Source of the DNA: JBOGFI01 sp050743365
GTDB taxonomy: Bacteria; Actinomycetota; Acidimicrobiia; IMCC26256; JACDBD01
Length of the DNA: 17,499 nucleotides
NCBI GenBank assembly: GCA_050743365.1
Contig: JBOGFI010000182.1
Coordinates: 1-17,499, forward strand
Reading direction: 5' to 3'
Shown here: positions 1 through 7,227 of the stretch, piece after piece
Numbering within the stretch: the stretch's first letter is position 1
How the letters are laid out: every line of letters starts with the position of its first letter
Translations under genes and position numbers: made by a program
Notes under the pieces: generated by a model
Told to the model about the DNA's origin: nothing
The model's database searches: none
What the model saw: the letters and a program-made list of their open reading frames with translations, nothing else

Positions 1-305
1 GCCGCCGCCATCGCGGCACCGCCGATGGCGCCGGCGTAGGCGAGGCGCCGACCCGACAGCAGCGACCGGACCGCTTGACGCTCTCCCGCCTCCTCGAGCG
101 ACGCCAGGGTTTGGGCCAGCAACGTCGGCGACGGCTCCAGGTAGCGGGTGCGCAGTAGCTGGAGGGCGCGCAGCATGCGGCGGTAGCGAGCGAGCTCGGC
201 CTGGCAGCGCAGGCATGACTCGATGTGGCTCTGCACAGCCAAGTCGACCGGCTCGGTGCTGTCCACGGCCCGGGGCAGGAGCCGCGCCACCTCCTCACAC
301 CGCAT
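1..305 (-). CDS. Zinc anti-sigma factor, partial (3' part outside window)
   Basis: About 101 residues of the N-terminal part are visible; the gene runs off the left edge. The product carries the zinc-binding anti-sigma signature HxxxCxxC as HIESCLRC (His27, Cys31, Cys34), with Cys3 placed to be the fourth ligand. Near residue 88 a hydrophobic Ala/Gly-rich stretch begins that looks like the start of a membrane anchor. In this family the N-terminal zinc domain binds an ECF sigma factor and holds it inactive at the membrane until stress releases it. The ATG lies inside the last codons of the upstream sigma gene, with an 11-base overlap. That is the usual arrangement of a cognate, translationally coupled sigma/anti-sigma pair. 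The C-terminal sensor part cannot be seen, so the signal is unknown. Confidence 0.85.
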   Translation of the reverse strand, partial: MRCEEVARLLPRAVDSTEPVDLAVQSHIESCLRCQAELARYRRMLRALQLLRTRYLEPSPTLLAQTLASLEEAGERQAVRSLLSGRRLAYAGAIGGAAMAA

Positions 306-885
306 GGGCCGACCTCCCCTGTTCCTCGAACAGGCGATCGCGCAGCCTCTTGCGGGCCCGGTGCAGCCGCACTTTGGCCGCGGCGATCGAGATGCCCAGC
401 TCCTCGGCGATGTCCTCGTGCGACAGGCCGTACACGTCCTTGAGGACCACGATGGCGCGCAGCTTGGGCGGGAGCTCGGCCACCGCGGCGGAGAGCTGCT
501 CGAGCAGGAGCGCCGACTCGGCTGCGGCCTCGGGCTGGGCGCCCACGGCGGCCTCGACCGGCTCGTCGACCGTCTCGAGCGGCTCGGTGCGACGCCGTCG
601 CCGCTTCTGCACCAGCGTGTACGCGGCGTTGGCGGTGATGCGGTACAGCCACGTCGAGAACTGCGCGTCGCCGCGAAAGCGCTTGATGCCCTTCCACGCT
701 CGGAGGTAGGCCTCCTGGACCACGTCGCGCGCATCCTCCTCGTTGGCCGTCAGCCGCACCGCCAGCGTGTAGGTGTCGACGTAGGTACGGCGCACCAGCT
801 CGTCGAACGCCTGCCGGTCGCCGTCGCGAGCGGCCGCGACCAGCCGGTTCAGCTCCTCGGCTTCGGGCGATTCGTCCGTGGCCAT
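295..885 (-). CDS. ECF RNA polymerase sigma factor (sigma-70 family, RpoE/SigE-like)
   Basis: The 196-residue protein has the two-domain ECF layout. Sigma region 2 spans about residues 13-90 and includes DVVQEAYLRAWKGIKRF and the -10 recognition segment FSTWLYRITANAAY. A basic RRRRR patch and an acidic Ala/Glu-rich linker follow. Region 4 (about 130-186) holds LPPKLRAIVVLKDVYGLSHEDIAEEL and the recognition helix AAAKVRLHRARKRLRDRL. It directs RNA polymerase to a stress regulon and should be held by the anti-sigma factor encoded by the overlapping downstream gene. The ATG start is preceded by GGGAG about 5 bases upstream. It lies 67 bases downstream of rpmG, so it could be co-transcribed with the translation genes or have its own promoter. 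The regulon cannot be told from the sequence. Confidence 0.93.
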   Translation of the reverse strand: MATDESPEAEELNRLVAAARDGDRQAFDELVRRTYVDTYTLAVRLTANEEDARDVVQEAYLRAWKGIKRFRGDAQFSTWLYRITANAAYTLVQKRRRRRTEPLETVDEPVEAAVGAQPEAAAESALLLEQLSAAVAELPPKLRAIVVLKDVYGLSHEDIAEELGISIAAAKVRLHRARKRLRDRLFEEQGRSAHAV

Positions 886-917
886 CAGACTCCCGGGGAA
901 TCCGCCGGGTTACGCGA

Positions 918-949
918 CCGTCGGAGGGCTCCCGATGCCGCCCCGACGG
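918..949 (-). terminator. Imperfect hairpin after rpmG
   Basis: CCGTCGG and CCGACGG form a 7-bp stem directly downstream of rpmG, with a further GGC/GCC pairing inside after a two-base bulge. There is no U-run. It may act as a terminator or attenuator between rpmG and the sigma gene; this is inferred from structure only. Confidence 0.35.
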
Positions 950-952
950 CGT

Positions 953-1114
953 TCAGCGGGTCTCCTTGTGGAGGGTGTGCTTGCGGTCGAAACGGCAGTA
1001 CTTCTTCATCTCGATCCGGTCACGGTCGTTGGTCTTGTTCTTGACCGTGATGTAGTTGCGCCGCTTGCAGACCTCGCAGGCCAGGGTGACCTTCACCCGC
1101 TTGTCACTCGCCAT
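953..1114 (-). CDS. rpmG: 50S ribosomal protein L33
   Basis: The 53-residue product begins MASDKRVKVTLACEVCKRRN and ends KHTLHKETR, a clear match to L33 of the large ribosomal subunit. The zinc-ribbon form of L33 carries two CxxC pairs. Here the first is intact (CEVC, residues 13-16), but the second reads CRFD (residues 40-43), so the last Cys is Asp. Zinc binding may therefore be weakened or use the Asp. The gene lies 132 bases after tuf, and its start codon is the end of a 59-base leader that recurs before yajQ, with GGAG about 8 bases upstream of the ATG. L33 genes next to tRNA-Thr/tRNA-Met are common in actinobacteria; the more usual secE-nusG neighbours are absent here. Confidence 0.93.
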   Translation of the reverse strand: MASDKRVKVTLACEVCKRRNYITVKNKTNDRDRIEMKKYCRFDRKHTLHKETR

Positions 1115-1170
1115 CTCTATGGCTCCGTTCGCTGCGGCGCAGGATACCTGCGCCGCGGACGCTCACTCCG
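1112..1170 (-). repeat. 59-bp recurrent leader element, copy 1 (before rpmG)
   Basis: Read on the minus strand, this stretch matches 6651-6709 at 53 of 59 positions, and both copies end exactly with the ATG of their gene. It contains a perfect 10-bp inverted repeat with a 3-base TAT loop (1134-1156), followed by AGCGAACGGAGCCATAGAG and the ATG. GGAG can serve as the ribosome binding site. TATCCT, formed by the loop and the 3' arm, fits a TANNNT -10 box, so the element may be a promoter plus 5' UTR, an RNA hairpin leader, or a dispersed palindromic repeat. Confidence 0.8.
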
Positions 1171-1183
1171 CGTGCTCCGCTGC

Positions 1184-1209
1184 GGGCGGCGGCCATCCGG
1201 CCGCCGTCC
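1184..1209 (-). terminator. GC hairpin downstream of tuf
   Basis: CGGCGGCC and GGCCGCCG form a perfect 8-bp stem around a 4-base loop, extended by one wobble and two further pairs. It lies about 40 bases after the tuf stop codon on the transcribed strand. There is no T-tract, so it is either a GC-type terminator or attenuator between tuf and rpmG, or part of a palindromic repeat. Confidence 0.45.
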
Positions 1210-1246
1210 TCGCTGCGCGCGTCTCATACCGTGTCCCTACCGGTCC

Positions 1247-2434
<1,188 letters not shown>

Positions 2435-2479
2435 CTCTCTTTGTCGCTCCTCGCTCGGCGGCCGGGATACCCGACCGCC
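2435..2479 (-). promoter_or_regulatory. Hairpin leader before tuf, related to the rpmG/yajQ leader
   Basis: On the minus strand GGCGGTCGGG, a TAT loop and CCCGGCCGCC form a 10-bp stem with one G·U pair. It is followed by GAGCGAGGAGCGACAAAGAG and the tuf ATG. The layout (hairpin centred on TAT, then an AGCGA/GGAGC/AGAG tail ending at the start codon) matches the leaders of rpmG and yajQ, though the stem bases differ. Conserved stem with changed bases suggests a structured element. Confidence 0.55.
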
Positions 2480-2545
2480 GTCCTCCGGACCGCTCGTCGC
2501 GACGGCGAGCTCCGCTCGCTGCCGCTCGCTACGCCGCGTTCCTTG

Positions 2546-2618
2546 TAGCGGTGGCGGGACTCGAACCCGCGACGCCGCGATTATGAGCCGCGTGCTCTGC
2601 CAACTGAGCTACACCGCC
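2546..2618 (-). tRNA. tRNA-Met (anticodon CAT), elongator type
   Basis: A 73-base cloverleaf is seen on the minus strand. The acceptor stem GGCGGTG pairs with CACCGCT, including a G1·U72 pair as in actinobacterial elongator tRNA-Met. The D-arm has AGCTCAGTTGGCAGAGC. The anticodon stem CGCGG/TCGCG closes the loop CTCATAA, and the T-arm is GCGGG-TTCGAGT-CCCGC. It lacks the initiator-type three G:C pairs next to the anticodon loop. CCA is not encoded. A lysidine-modified tRNA-Ile(CAU) is a less likely alternative. Confidence 0.93.
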
Positions 2619-2621
2619 GTG

Positions 2622-2694
2622 AGCCCCCTTACGGACTCGAACCGTAGACCCCTTCCTTACCATGGAAGTGCTCTGCCGACTGAGCTAAGGGGGC
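2622..2694 (-). tRNA. tRNA-Thr (anticodon GGT)
   Basis: A 73-base cloverleaf on the minus strand has acceptor stem GCCCCCT/AGGGGGC with discriminator T, D-arm AGCTCAGTCGGCAGAGC, anticodon stem CTTCC/GGAAG closing ATGGTAA, and T-arm TACGG-TTCGAGT-CCGTA. It lies 3 bases upstream of the tRNA-Met gene, so both come from one transcript that probably continues into tuf. CCA is not encoded. Confidence 0.95.
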
Positions 2695-2739
2695 GAGCCA
2701 GTCAAGGATAGCAACGGCTCCTCGCTCCAAGCGCTGCGC

Positions 2740-2745
2740 TACCGT
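2740..2745 (+). promoter_or_regulatory. Putative -10 box (TACCGT) for a leaderless acetyltransferase mRNA
   Basis: TACCGT fits the actinobacterial TANNNT -10 pattern and ends 8 bases before the ATG at 2754. Transcription would start at or next to the start codon, and no Shine-Dalgarno sequence is present. I see no convincing -35 box. Confidence 0.4.
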
Positions 2746-2753
2746 CCGCCGCC

Positions 2754-3248
2754 ATGACGGTGACGGTCCGGCCCGCCGAGCGGCGCGACGCCGAGGCGAT
2801 CCGTGCCATCTACAACGTCGAAGTGGCCGAGTCGACCGTGACCTTCGACATGGTGCCCCGTACGCTCGACCAGCAGGTCGAGTGGATCGACGAGCACTCG
2901 GGCGGCCATCTCGCGGTGGTCGCCGTGGACGAGGCCGGCGAGGTGGTGGGTTTCGGATCGCTGTCGCCCTACCGTGACCGGCCCGCCTACTCGCCTACCG
3001 TCGAGGACTCGGTCTACGTGCGCCGCGAGCGCCGCGGCGCCGGGATCGGCCGGGCGCTCCTCGAGGAGATGGTCCGGCTGGGCGCGCTCCACGGCTTCCA
3101 CTCGATGATCGCCCGCATCGTGGGGGGTCATCAGACGTCGATCGCCCTCCACGAGGCCTGCGGCTTCGAGACGATCGGCACCGAGCGCGAGGTCGGCCGC
3201 AAGCTCGGCCGCTGGCTCGACGTCGTCCTGATGCAGCGGATGCTGTGA
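2754..3248 (+). CDS. GNAT N-acetyltransferase, phosphinothricin/methionine-sulfone acetyltransferase-like
   Basis: The 164-residue protein is a single GNAT domain. The acetyl-CoA pyrophosphate-binding loop is RRGAGIGRALLEEMVRLG (about 94-111). The segments VEDSVYV, HSMIARI and SIALHEACGFETIGT match the Pat/MnaT subgroup, which acetylates the amino group of phosphinothricin, methionine sulfone or similar amino acids with acetyl-CoA. It is cytosolic. The start MTVTVRPAERRDAEAI is where this family normally begins. The gene stands alone, opposite to its neighbours, and is probably leaderless. Its last 26 bases are duplicated 97 bases downstream, beyond a strong hairpin. The true substrate cannot be read from the sequence. 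Confidence 0.9.
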   Translation: MTVTVRPAERRDAEAIRAIYNVEVAESTVTFDMVPRTLDQQVEWIDEHSGGHLAVVAVDEAGEVVGFGSLSPYRDRPAYSPTVEDSVYVRRERRGAGIGRALLEEMVRLGALHGFHSMIARIVGGHQTSIALHEACGFETIGTEREVGRKLGRWLDVVLMQRML

Positions 3249-3341
3249 AATACATCGCGGACTCGCCGCCAGACCTCCGGGGCCCCCGCCGGAACCTCTG
3301 GTTCCGGCGGGGTCAGACGTCGTCCTGATGCAGCGGATGCT
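3219..3341. repeat. 26-bp direct repeat (3219-3244 and 3316-3341) around a hairpin
   Basis: The 3' end of the acetyltransferase gene, beginning GACGTCGTCCTGATGCAG and ending GATGCT, is repeated identically 97 bases downstream. The second copy lies between the terminator hairpin and the stop codon of the convergent protease gene. It looks like a scar of a local duplication that copied the gene end together with spacer DNA. A short tandem GCTCTAGGCGC repeat (3339-3360) adjoins it. Confidence 0.85.
3284..3312. terminator. Strong bidirectional hairpin terminator candidate
   Basis: CCCCGCCGGAACC (3284-3296), loop TCT and GGTTCCGGCGGGG (3300-3312) form a perfect 13-bp stem. It sits between two converging genes (acetyltransferase and FtsH-like protease) and so can serve both. 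There is no T-run, as is common for actinobacterial terminators. Confidence 0.7.
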
Positions 3342-3352
3342 CTAGGCGCGCT

Positions 3353-5728
3353 CTAGGCGCGGCCGGGGCGCTCCTCGACGTCCTTCGCCGCGGCGCGCGC
3401 CGGGCGCTGGCCGTTGAGCACCGGGAGCGGGACGTTGACCTTGGCGTGGCCCTTGTGGGCCGCGACCACCAGCTCGTGGTACGCCTCGGCCTCGGCCGCG
3501 AACTCGGCGGTGTGATACTCGCGGCCATCCAGGAGCGGGCCGGGCTCGCCCTCGACGATCGCCTTGATGTCGTCGCCGGTGACGGTCTTGTTGGTCTCGA
3601 GGGCGTGCGCCACGGCCAGCACCTCGAACCGGTTGTCGGCGATGAGCCGCTCGGTGCTGGTCAGGAGCTCACCGAGCTTCTGCTCGATCCGGGCGGCGAG
3701 GCCGCTCTTGAGCAGCTCGTTGTCCTTGTCGTCGGGGCTTCCGGGGCGTCCCCCTCCGACGATGCCCACACGGTGGGTTACCCCGTGGGATGCGACGGTC
3801 GAGCCCATGCCCCAGTAGCCCTCCATGAAGGTGGCGACCTGGGTGGCGCTCTCGAGGTCGCCCGAGACGCCCGACGAGCTGTCGCCGTCGAAGAACATCT
3901 TCTCGCCCGCGAGCGAGGCCAGGCTGACGATGACGTCGGATTCGTATTCGGTGCGCCACTGCGTGAACTGGTCCTCGGGCTTGATCGAGCTCACCATCCC
4001 CAGGTAGTTGCCGCCCTTCTCGATGGTGGCGATGTCGATCACGAGGTGCTGACGGACCCGGTACGCGGCCACGGCGTGACACGCCTCGTGGACAGCGGTG
4101 GCGTGGCGCTCGCGCTCGATGTACTCGACGTCCTCGGGGGGCCCGAGGTCCTTGAGCTGCTTCGCCTTGACGATGTCGCGCCAGCTGATCGTGTCGCGCC
4201 CGCCGCGGATGGCGACGATGAGCGCCTCGTTGACGAGGTCCTTGATGGTGGCGCCGGTGGCGTACGGGGTGATGGTGGCGAGCTTGTCGACGTCGTCGGG
4301 CGTGAGCTCGTGGCTGACCTTCTCGAGGTAGCCCTCGTAGGTGCGGACGCGGCCCACCTTCGACGGGTAGCCCACCTTGTAGATCCGGTCGATGCGGCCG
4401 GGCCGCAGGAGCGCCTCGTCGAGCGCCTGGGGCATGTTGGTGGCCATCATCACGAGGATCCGGTACTTGGGCGGCGGCTTGGGCCGCATGCCCAGGGCGC
4501 GGCGCACGTAGCGGTTGATCAGGCCCCGGGGCTTCTTCAGCCCCGACAGCTCGGTGAGCAGGGCCTGGAGCGTCCCCATTCCACCGCCGCCCCCGCCGGC
4601 CATCCCGCCCATCATGAAGCGGTCCCGCCAGCTGCGCGGCGGCTCCTCGGCCACGCTCGGCTCGAGCCCGGCGCGGAACACCCGCGCGCTGCTCTCTGAC
4701 GACAGGTACGCCAGGCCGTTGCACGCGGGCGTGTGGGACCACGGCGACGCCACCTTCGCGGGCTGGCCCCACCCCCCTTGCGCGAGCGCGCCGCGGTTCC
4801 CGAGGGCGTCGGCCTCGTCGAAGAACACGATCACGCCGCCGTAGCGGAGGGCGAGGCGACGGAGCTTCCGGAACAGGCCCTTCACCTTGAGGATGCCGAC
4901 ACCCATGAACATGTTGATGAAGGCCCCGGGGTCGACGAACACGTAGGGCTTGCCGGTCTCACCCGCGACCGCCTCGGCCATGAGCGTCTTGCCGGTGCCG
5001 GGCGGGCCCCACAGGAGGAGGCCACCGGGAACGTAGCCTCCCTTCTCCTCGATGGCCTCGGGACTCTCGAGGAAGAGCATGTTCTCCTTGACCCTCTCGA
5101 CGACCGCGTCCTGGCCCCACACGTCACTGAAGCGCGTGCGGATGTCGTCGGGGTAGTAGACGTCGACGCCGCCACGCGACAGAAACCAGAACAGCCCGAC
5201 GAACTGGAAGATCACGAAGAAGAAGCCGAAGGCGAGCTGGAAGATGAACGGGAGCGCGACGTAGGCGCGGCGGGGCAACTCGAAGATGGCGAGCGCGGGC
5301 GAGACGTCGAAGAGCGTGCCGAGGATGAGCGAGAGCACGGCCAGCGCGATCAGGAGCTTCACGACCCGAGCGAGGCGGTAGCGCGTCCACGGGTTGATCC
5401 GGTCGCTCCGGCGGCTGAAGCTGCCGAAGATCTTCTCGGTCCAGAGCCGGTGGTACCAGGCCCAGTGCTCGCTGACGAGATAGTGGACTTGGCGGAGGAG
5501 CTCGAGGCCCCCGAGCCAGAAGAGCCAGCGCTTCGAGTCCCAGATGTCGTTGACGGCGTCGTAGTAGGGCAGCAGCGGGTTGTCGGCCATGGCGGCCCAT
5601 ACGAAGAAGAAGAACAGCCCGGTCAGCAGCAGGAGGAACTTGACCCGGTCCCACAAGGTCAGGGGCTTGCGGGTCGGCCGTTCGTCGTCGCGGGGACGGC
5701 TCACGAACTCGGTGGTCTGCACGCTCAT
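3353..5728 (-). CDS. Divergent FtsH-like AAA+ membrane metalloprotease
   Basis: The 791-residue protein combines an AAA+ ATPase with an M41 zinc protease. Hydrophobic segments lie at about 30-48, 122-140 and 158-184. The AAA module has Walker A GPPGTGKT (241-248), pore loop MFMGVG (273-278), Walker B VIVFFDEAD (299-307) and an arginine-finger region RPGRIDR (442-448). The protease has HEACH (547-551) and a third metal ligand in GDLESAT (Asp624). In FtsH this design pulls membrane proteins out and degrades them in the cytosol. Differences from classical FtsH are three rather than two N-terminal hydrophobic segments and a Gly/Met-rich insertion between Walker B and the ATN sensor, so the spacing is about 120 residues. 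It starts one base after the stop of the lipoprotein gene, so the two are coupled. It is probably not the housekeeping ftsH. Confidence 0.9.
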   Translation of the reverse strand: MSVQTTEFVSRPRDDERPTRKPLTLWDRVKFLLLLTGLFFFFVWAAMADNPLLPYYDAVNDIWDSKRWLFWLGGLELLRQVHYLVSEHWAWYHRLWTEKIFGSFSRRSDRINPWTRYRLARVVKLLIALAVLSLILGTLFDVSPALAIFELPRRAYVALPFIFQLAFGFFFVIFQFVGLFWFLSRGGVDVYYPDDIRTRFSDVWGQDAVVERVKENMLFLESPEAIEEKGGYVPGGLLLWGPPGTGKTLMAEAVAGETGKPYVFVDPGAFINMFMGVGILKVKGLFRKLRRLALRYGGVIVFFDEADALGNRGALAQGGWGQPAKVASPWSHTPACNGLAYLSSESSARVFRAGLEPSVAEEPPRSWRDRFMMGGMAGGGGGGMGTLQALLTELSGLKKPRGLINRYVRRALGMRPKPPPKYRILVMMATNMPQALDEALLRPGRIDRIYKVGYPSKVGRVRTYEGYLEKVSHELTPDDVDKLATITPYATGATIKDLVNEALIVAIRGGRDTISWRDIVKAKQLKDLGPPEDVEYIERERHATAVHEACHAVAAYRVRQHLVIDIATIEKGGNYLGMVSSIKPEDQFTQWRTEYESDVIVSLASLAGEKMFFDGDSSSGVSGDLESATQVATFMEGYWGMGSTVASHGVTHRVGIVGGGRPGSPDDKDNELLKSGLAARIEQKLGELLTSTERLIADNRFEVLAVAHALETNKTVTGDDIKAIVEGEPGPLLDGREYHTAEFAAEAEAYHELVVAAHKGHAKVNVPLPVLNGQRPARAAAKDVEERPGRA

Positions 5729-5729
5729 G

Positions 5730-6380
5730 TCAGTTGTCCTTGACCGTCCACGAGTCCACCACCTTGTCGATGGTGCCCTCGTTGTCTTCGAAGCACCGGG
5801 CCTCGCAGCTCACCACGAACAGGTAGACCTGGCTCGTCTGGTCGTCGACCAGCGCCACCTGGTCGAAGGTGACGAACTTGCCGCTTTCGGGCGCCTTGAC
5901 GTTGAACTTGAACCGCACGCCGTGGAAACCGCTGTGAGTGACGTCCGCGCGATCGAGCACCTGCACGTTCGACTCGTCCTGTGCGAGGAGCTCATCCACC
6001 GGGACCACGAGATTGCGCAGGTACCCGAGCGAGACACTGTCGCGCTCCGCAGGTTCGAGCTCGGCGACGTGGGCGCGGCCCTTCGGATGGTCGGTCAACA
6101 GCTTTTGGAGGTGCCTGATCGACGGCTCCGGGTCGGCGTCGAACCCGACGTTCCAGCTCACCTGCCTGAGCACGTCCTCTTCCTGGGGCGAGAGGTCCGG
6201 GCTCACACTCTTGACCACGGCGTCCTCGTCGTAGAACTTCCAGCCGCGCGGAATCTTGAAGTAGACACCCTCGGACGAGTTCTTGACGAAGCGGTGACCC
6301 GACTCGGCGCACGAGGCGAGCAGCAGGACCATGACCCCGATCGCGGCCGCGCCAACCACCGGGCCCCGGGACGTGGCCAT
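5730..6380 (-). CDS. Putative lipoprotein, partner gene of the FtsH-like protease
   Basis: The 216-residue protein has a short N-terminal hydrophobic signal (about residues 7-23) ending in the lipobox LASC, with the lipidated Cys at 24. It should therefore be anchored on the outer face of the membrane. The mature part is soluble, acidic and of no family I recognise. It includes VYFKIPRGWKFYDEDAVVK near its start and SQVYLFVVSCEARCF near its end; those two late cysteines (five residues apart) could form a disulfide. The 'F-IPxGWxxYD' opening recalls lipoproteins of the PsbP/LpqN type, but this is a weak impression. Its stop codon is separated by one base from the protease start, pointing to co-translation and possibly a role as adaptor or substrate sensor for the protease. 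Confidence 0.75.
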   Translation of the reverse strand: MATSRGPVVGAAAIGVMVLLLASCAESGHRFVKNSSEGVYFKIPRGWKFYDEDAVVKSVSPDLSPQEEDVLRQVSWNVGFDADPEPSIRHLQKLLTDHPKGRAHVAELEPAERDSVSLGYLRNLVVPVDELLAQDESNVQVLDRADVTHSGFHGVRFKFNVKAPESGKFVTFDQVALVDDQTSQVYLFVVSCEARCFEDNEGTIDKVVDSWTVKDN

Positions 6381-6485
6381 TCACCAGTATCGGCCAGATC
6401 GCGGCGGGAGGGAACCGCGAGCCCGCCAAAGCCGGCCTGACCTGCCCGGACGCACCCTGCCGGCGAATGAGCGCGACCACGCGCG

Positions 6486-6566
6486 TGGGCCGGGCTGGAT
6501 TCGAACCAGCGTAGCTTTCGCAGCAGTTTTACAGACTGCCCCCTTTGGCCACTCGGGTACCGACCC
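6486..6566 (-). tRNA. tRNA-Tyr (anticodon GTA)
   Basis: An 81-base class II tRNA lies on the minus strand. The acceptor stem GGGTCGG pairs with CCGGCCC (one T·G wobble), discriminator A. The anticodon stem GCAGT/ACTGC closes the loop CTGTAAA. A long variable arm (TGCGAAAGCTAC region) and T-arm GCTGG-TTCGAAT-CCAGC follow. The long variable arm with GTA is diagnostic for bacterial tRNA-Tyr. CCA is not encoded. Confidence 0.95.
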
Positions 6567-6576
6567 GGGGCCGCGT

Positions 6577-6582
6577 ACGATA
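6577..6582 (-). promoter_or_regulatory. Putative -10 box (TATCGT) for tRNA-Tyr
   Basis: TATCGT on the minus strand ends 10 bases before the first base of tRNA-Tyr and fits TANNNT. The -35 region is not convincing. Confidence 0.4.
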
Positions 6583-6650
6583 CCAGCCGCTTCTTGCGGT
6601 TCTTCGTGATGAAAGAGGCGGCGCCGATGTACGGCACCGGAAATTGGCGT

Positions 6651-6709
6651 CGGAGCGAGCGTCCGCGGCGCCGGTACCCTGCGTCGCAGCGAGCGGAGCG
6701 ATAGAGATG
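6651..6709 (+). repeat. 59-bp recurrent leader element, copy 2 (before yajQ)
   Basis: This copy matches the minus-strand leader of rpmG (1112-1170) at 53 of 59 bases and also ends exactly at the ATG. Its inverted repeat (6665-6687, centred on TAC) has one G·T pair and one mismatch. TACCCT at 6675-6680 fits a TANNNT -10 box, and GGAGC about 8 bases before the ATG serves as ribosome binding site. Confidence 0.8.
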
Positions 6710-7195
6710 CCCACCTTCGACGTGGTGTCCGAGGTCGACATGCAGGAGGTCCGCAACGCCGTCGACCAGGCGGGCCGCGAGGTCCGGACCCGCTTCGACT
6801 TCAAGGACACCGGTAGCACCATCGAGCTCGGCGAGAAGTCCATCGAGCTGCACACCGCGAGCGAGGACCGGCTGCGCGCCCTCACCCAGGTGCTCGAGGA
6901 GAAGCTCGTGCGGCGGGGCGTGTCGCTCAAGGCGCTCTCGTACGGCAAGGTCGAGGAGGCGGCCAAGGGCACCGTGCGCCAGACCGTCGCGCTGACCGTG
7001 GGCATCAGCGACGACAAGGCGCGCGAGATCGGGAAGTTCGTGAAGGGCCTCAGCCTGAAGGGCGTCCAGCACCAGGTCCAGGGGCAGCAGCTGCGGGTGA
7101 GCGGGAAGAAGAAGGACCACCTCCAGTCGGTCATCGCCGGGCTGAAGGAGCACGACTTCGGCATCCCGCTCCAGTTCACCAACTACCGCGACTGA
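6707..7195 (+). CDS. YajQ-family nucleotide-binding protein
   Basis: The 162-residue protein opens MPTFDVVSEVDMQEVRNAVD and continues with TRFDFKDTGS, the hallmark start of the YajQ (DUF520) family. Members fold as two ferredoxin-like domains and bind RNA or nucleotides; a Xanthomonas member binds cyclic di-GMP. Residues near the end, LRVSGKKKDHLQSVIAGLKEHDFGIPLQFTNYRD, are also typical, and the length equals the usual family length of about 160. The ATG at 6707 is chosen because the family start begins there and GGAG lies just upstream; the longer in-frame reading into the tRNA-Tyr flank is not coding. The gene is monocistronic and converges on htpX with 32 bases between stop codons. A specific cellular role cannot be assigned. 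Confidence 0.95.
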   Translation: MPTFDVVSEVDMQEVRNAVDQAGREVRTRFDFKDTGSTIELGEKSIELHTASEDRLRALTQVLEEKLVRRGVSLKALSYGKVEEAAKGTVRQTVALTVGISDDKAREIGKFVKGLSLKGVQHQVQGQQLRVSGKKKDHLQSVIAGLKEHDFGIPLQFTNYRD

Positions 7196-7227
7196 ACCCG
7201 AGGAAGTCGCCCGGGAGCGGGGTCGCG

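Noticed and set aside
1225..1246. Tandem TAGGGACCGG/TAGGGACACGG after the tuf stop
   Set aside because: Two short imperfect units only; no sign of an array or a regulatory context.
6590..6640. Minus-strand peptide reading SFITKNRKKRL, faintly like the L33 start
   Set aside because: The similarity covers only about ten residues, has no flanking L33 motifs or cysteines, and lies in the tRNA-Tyr promoter region.
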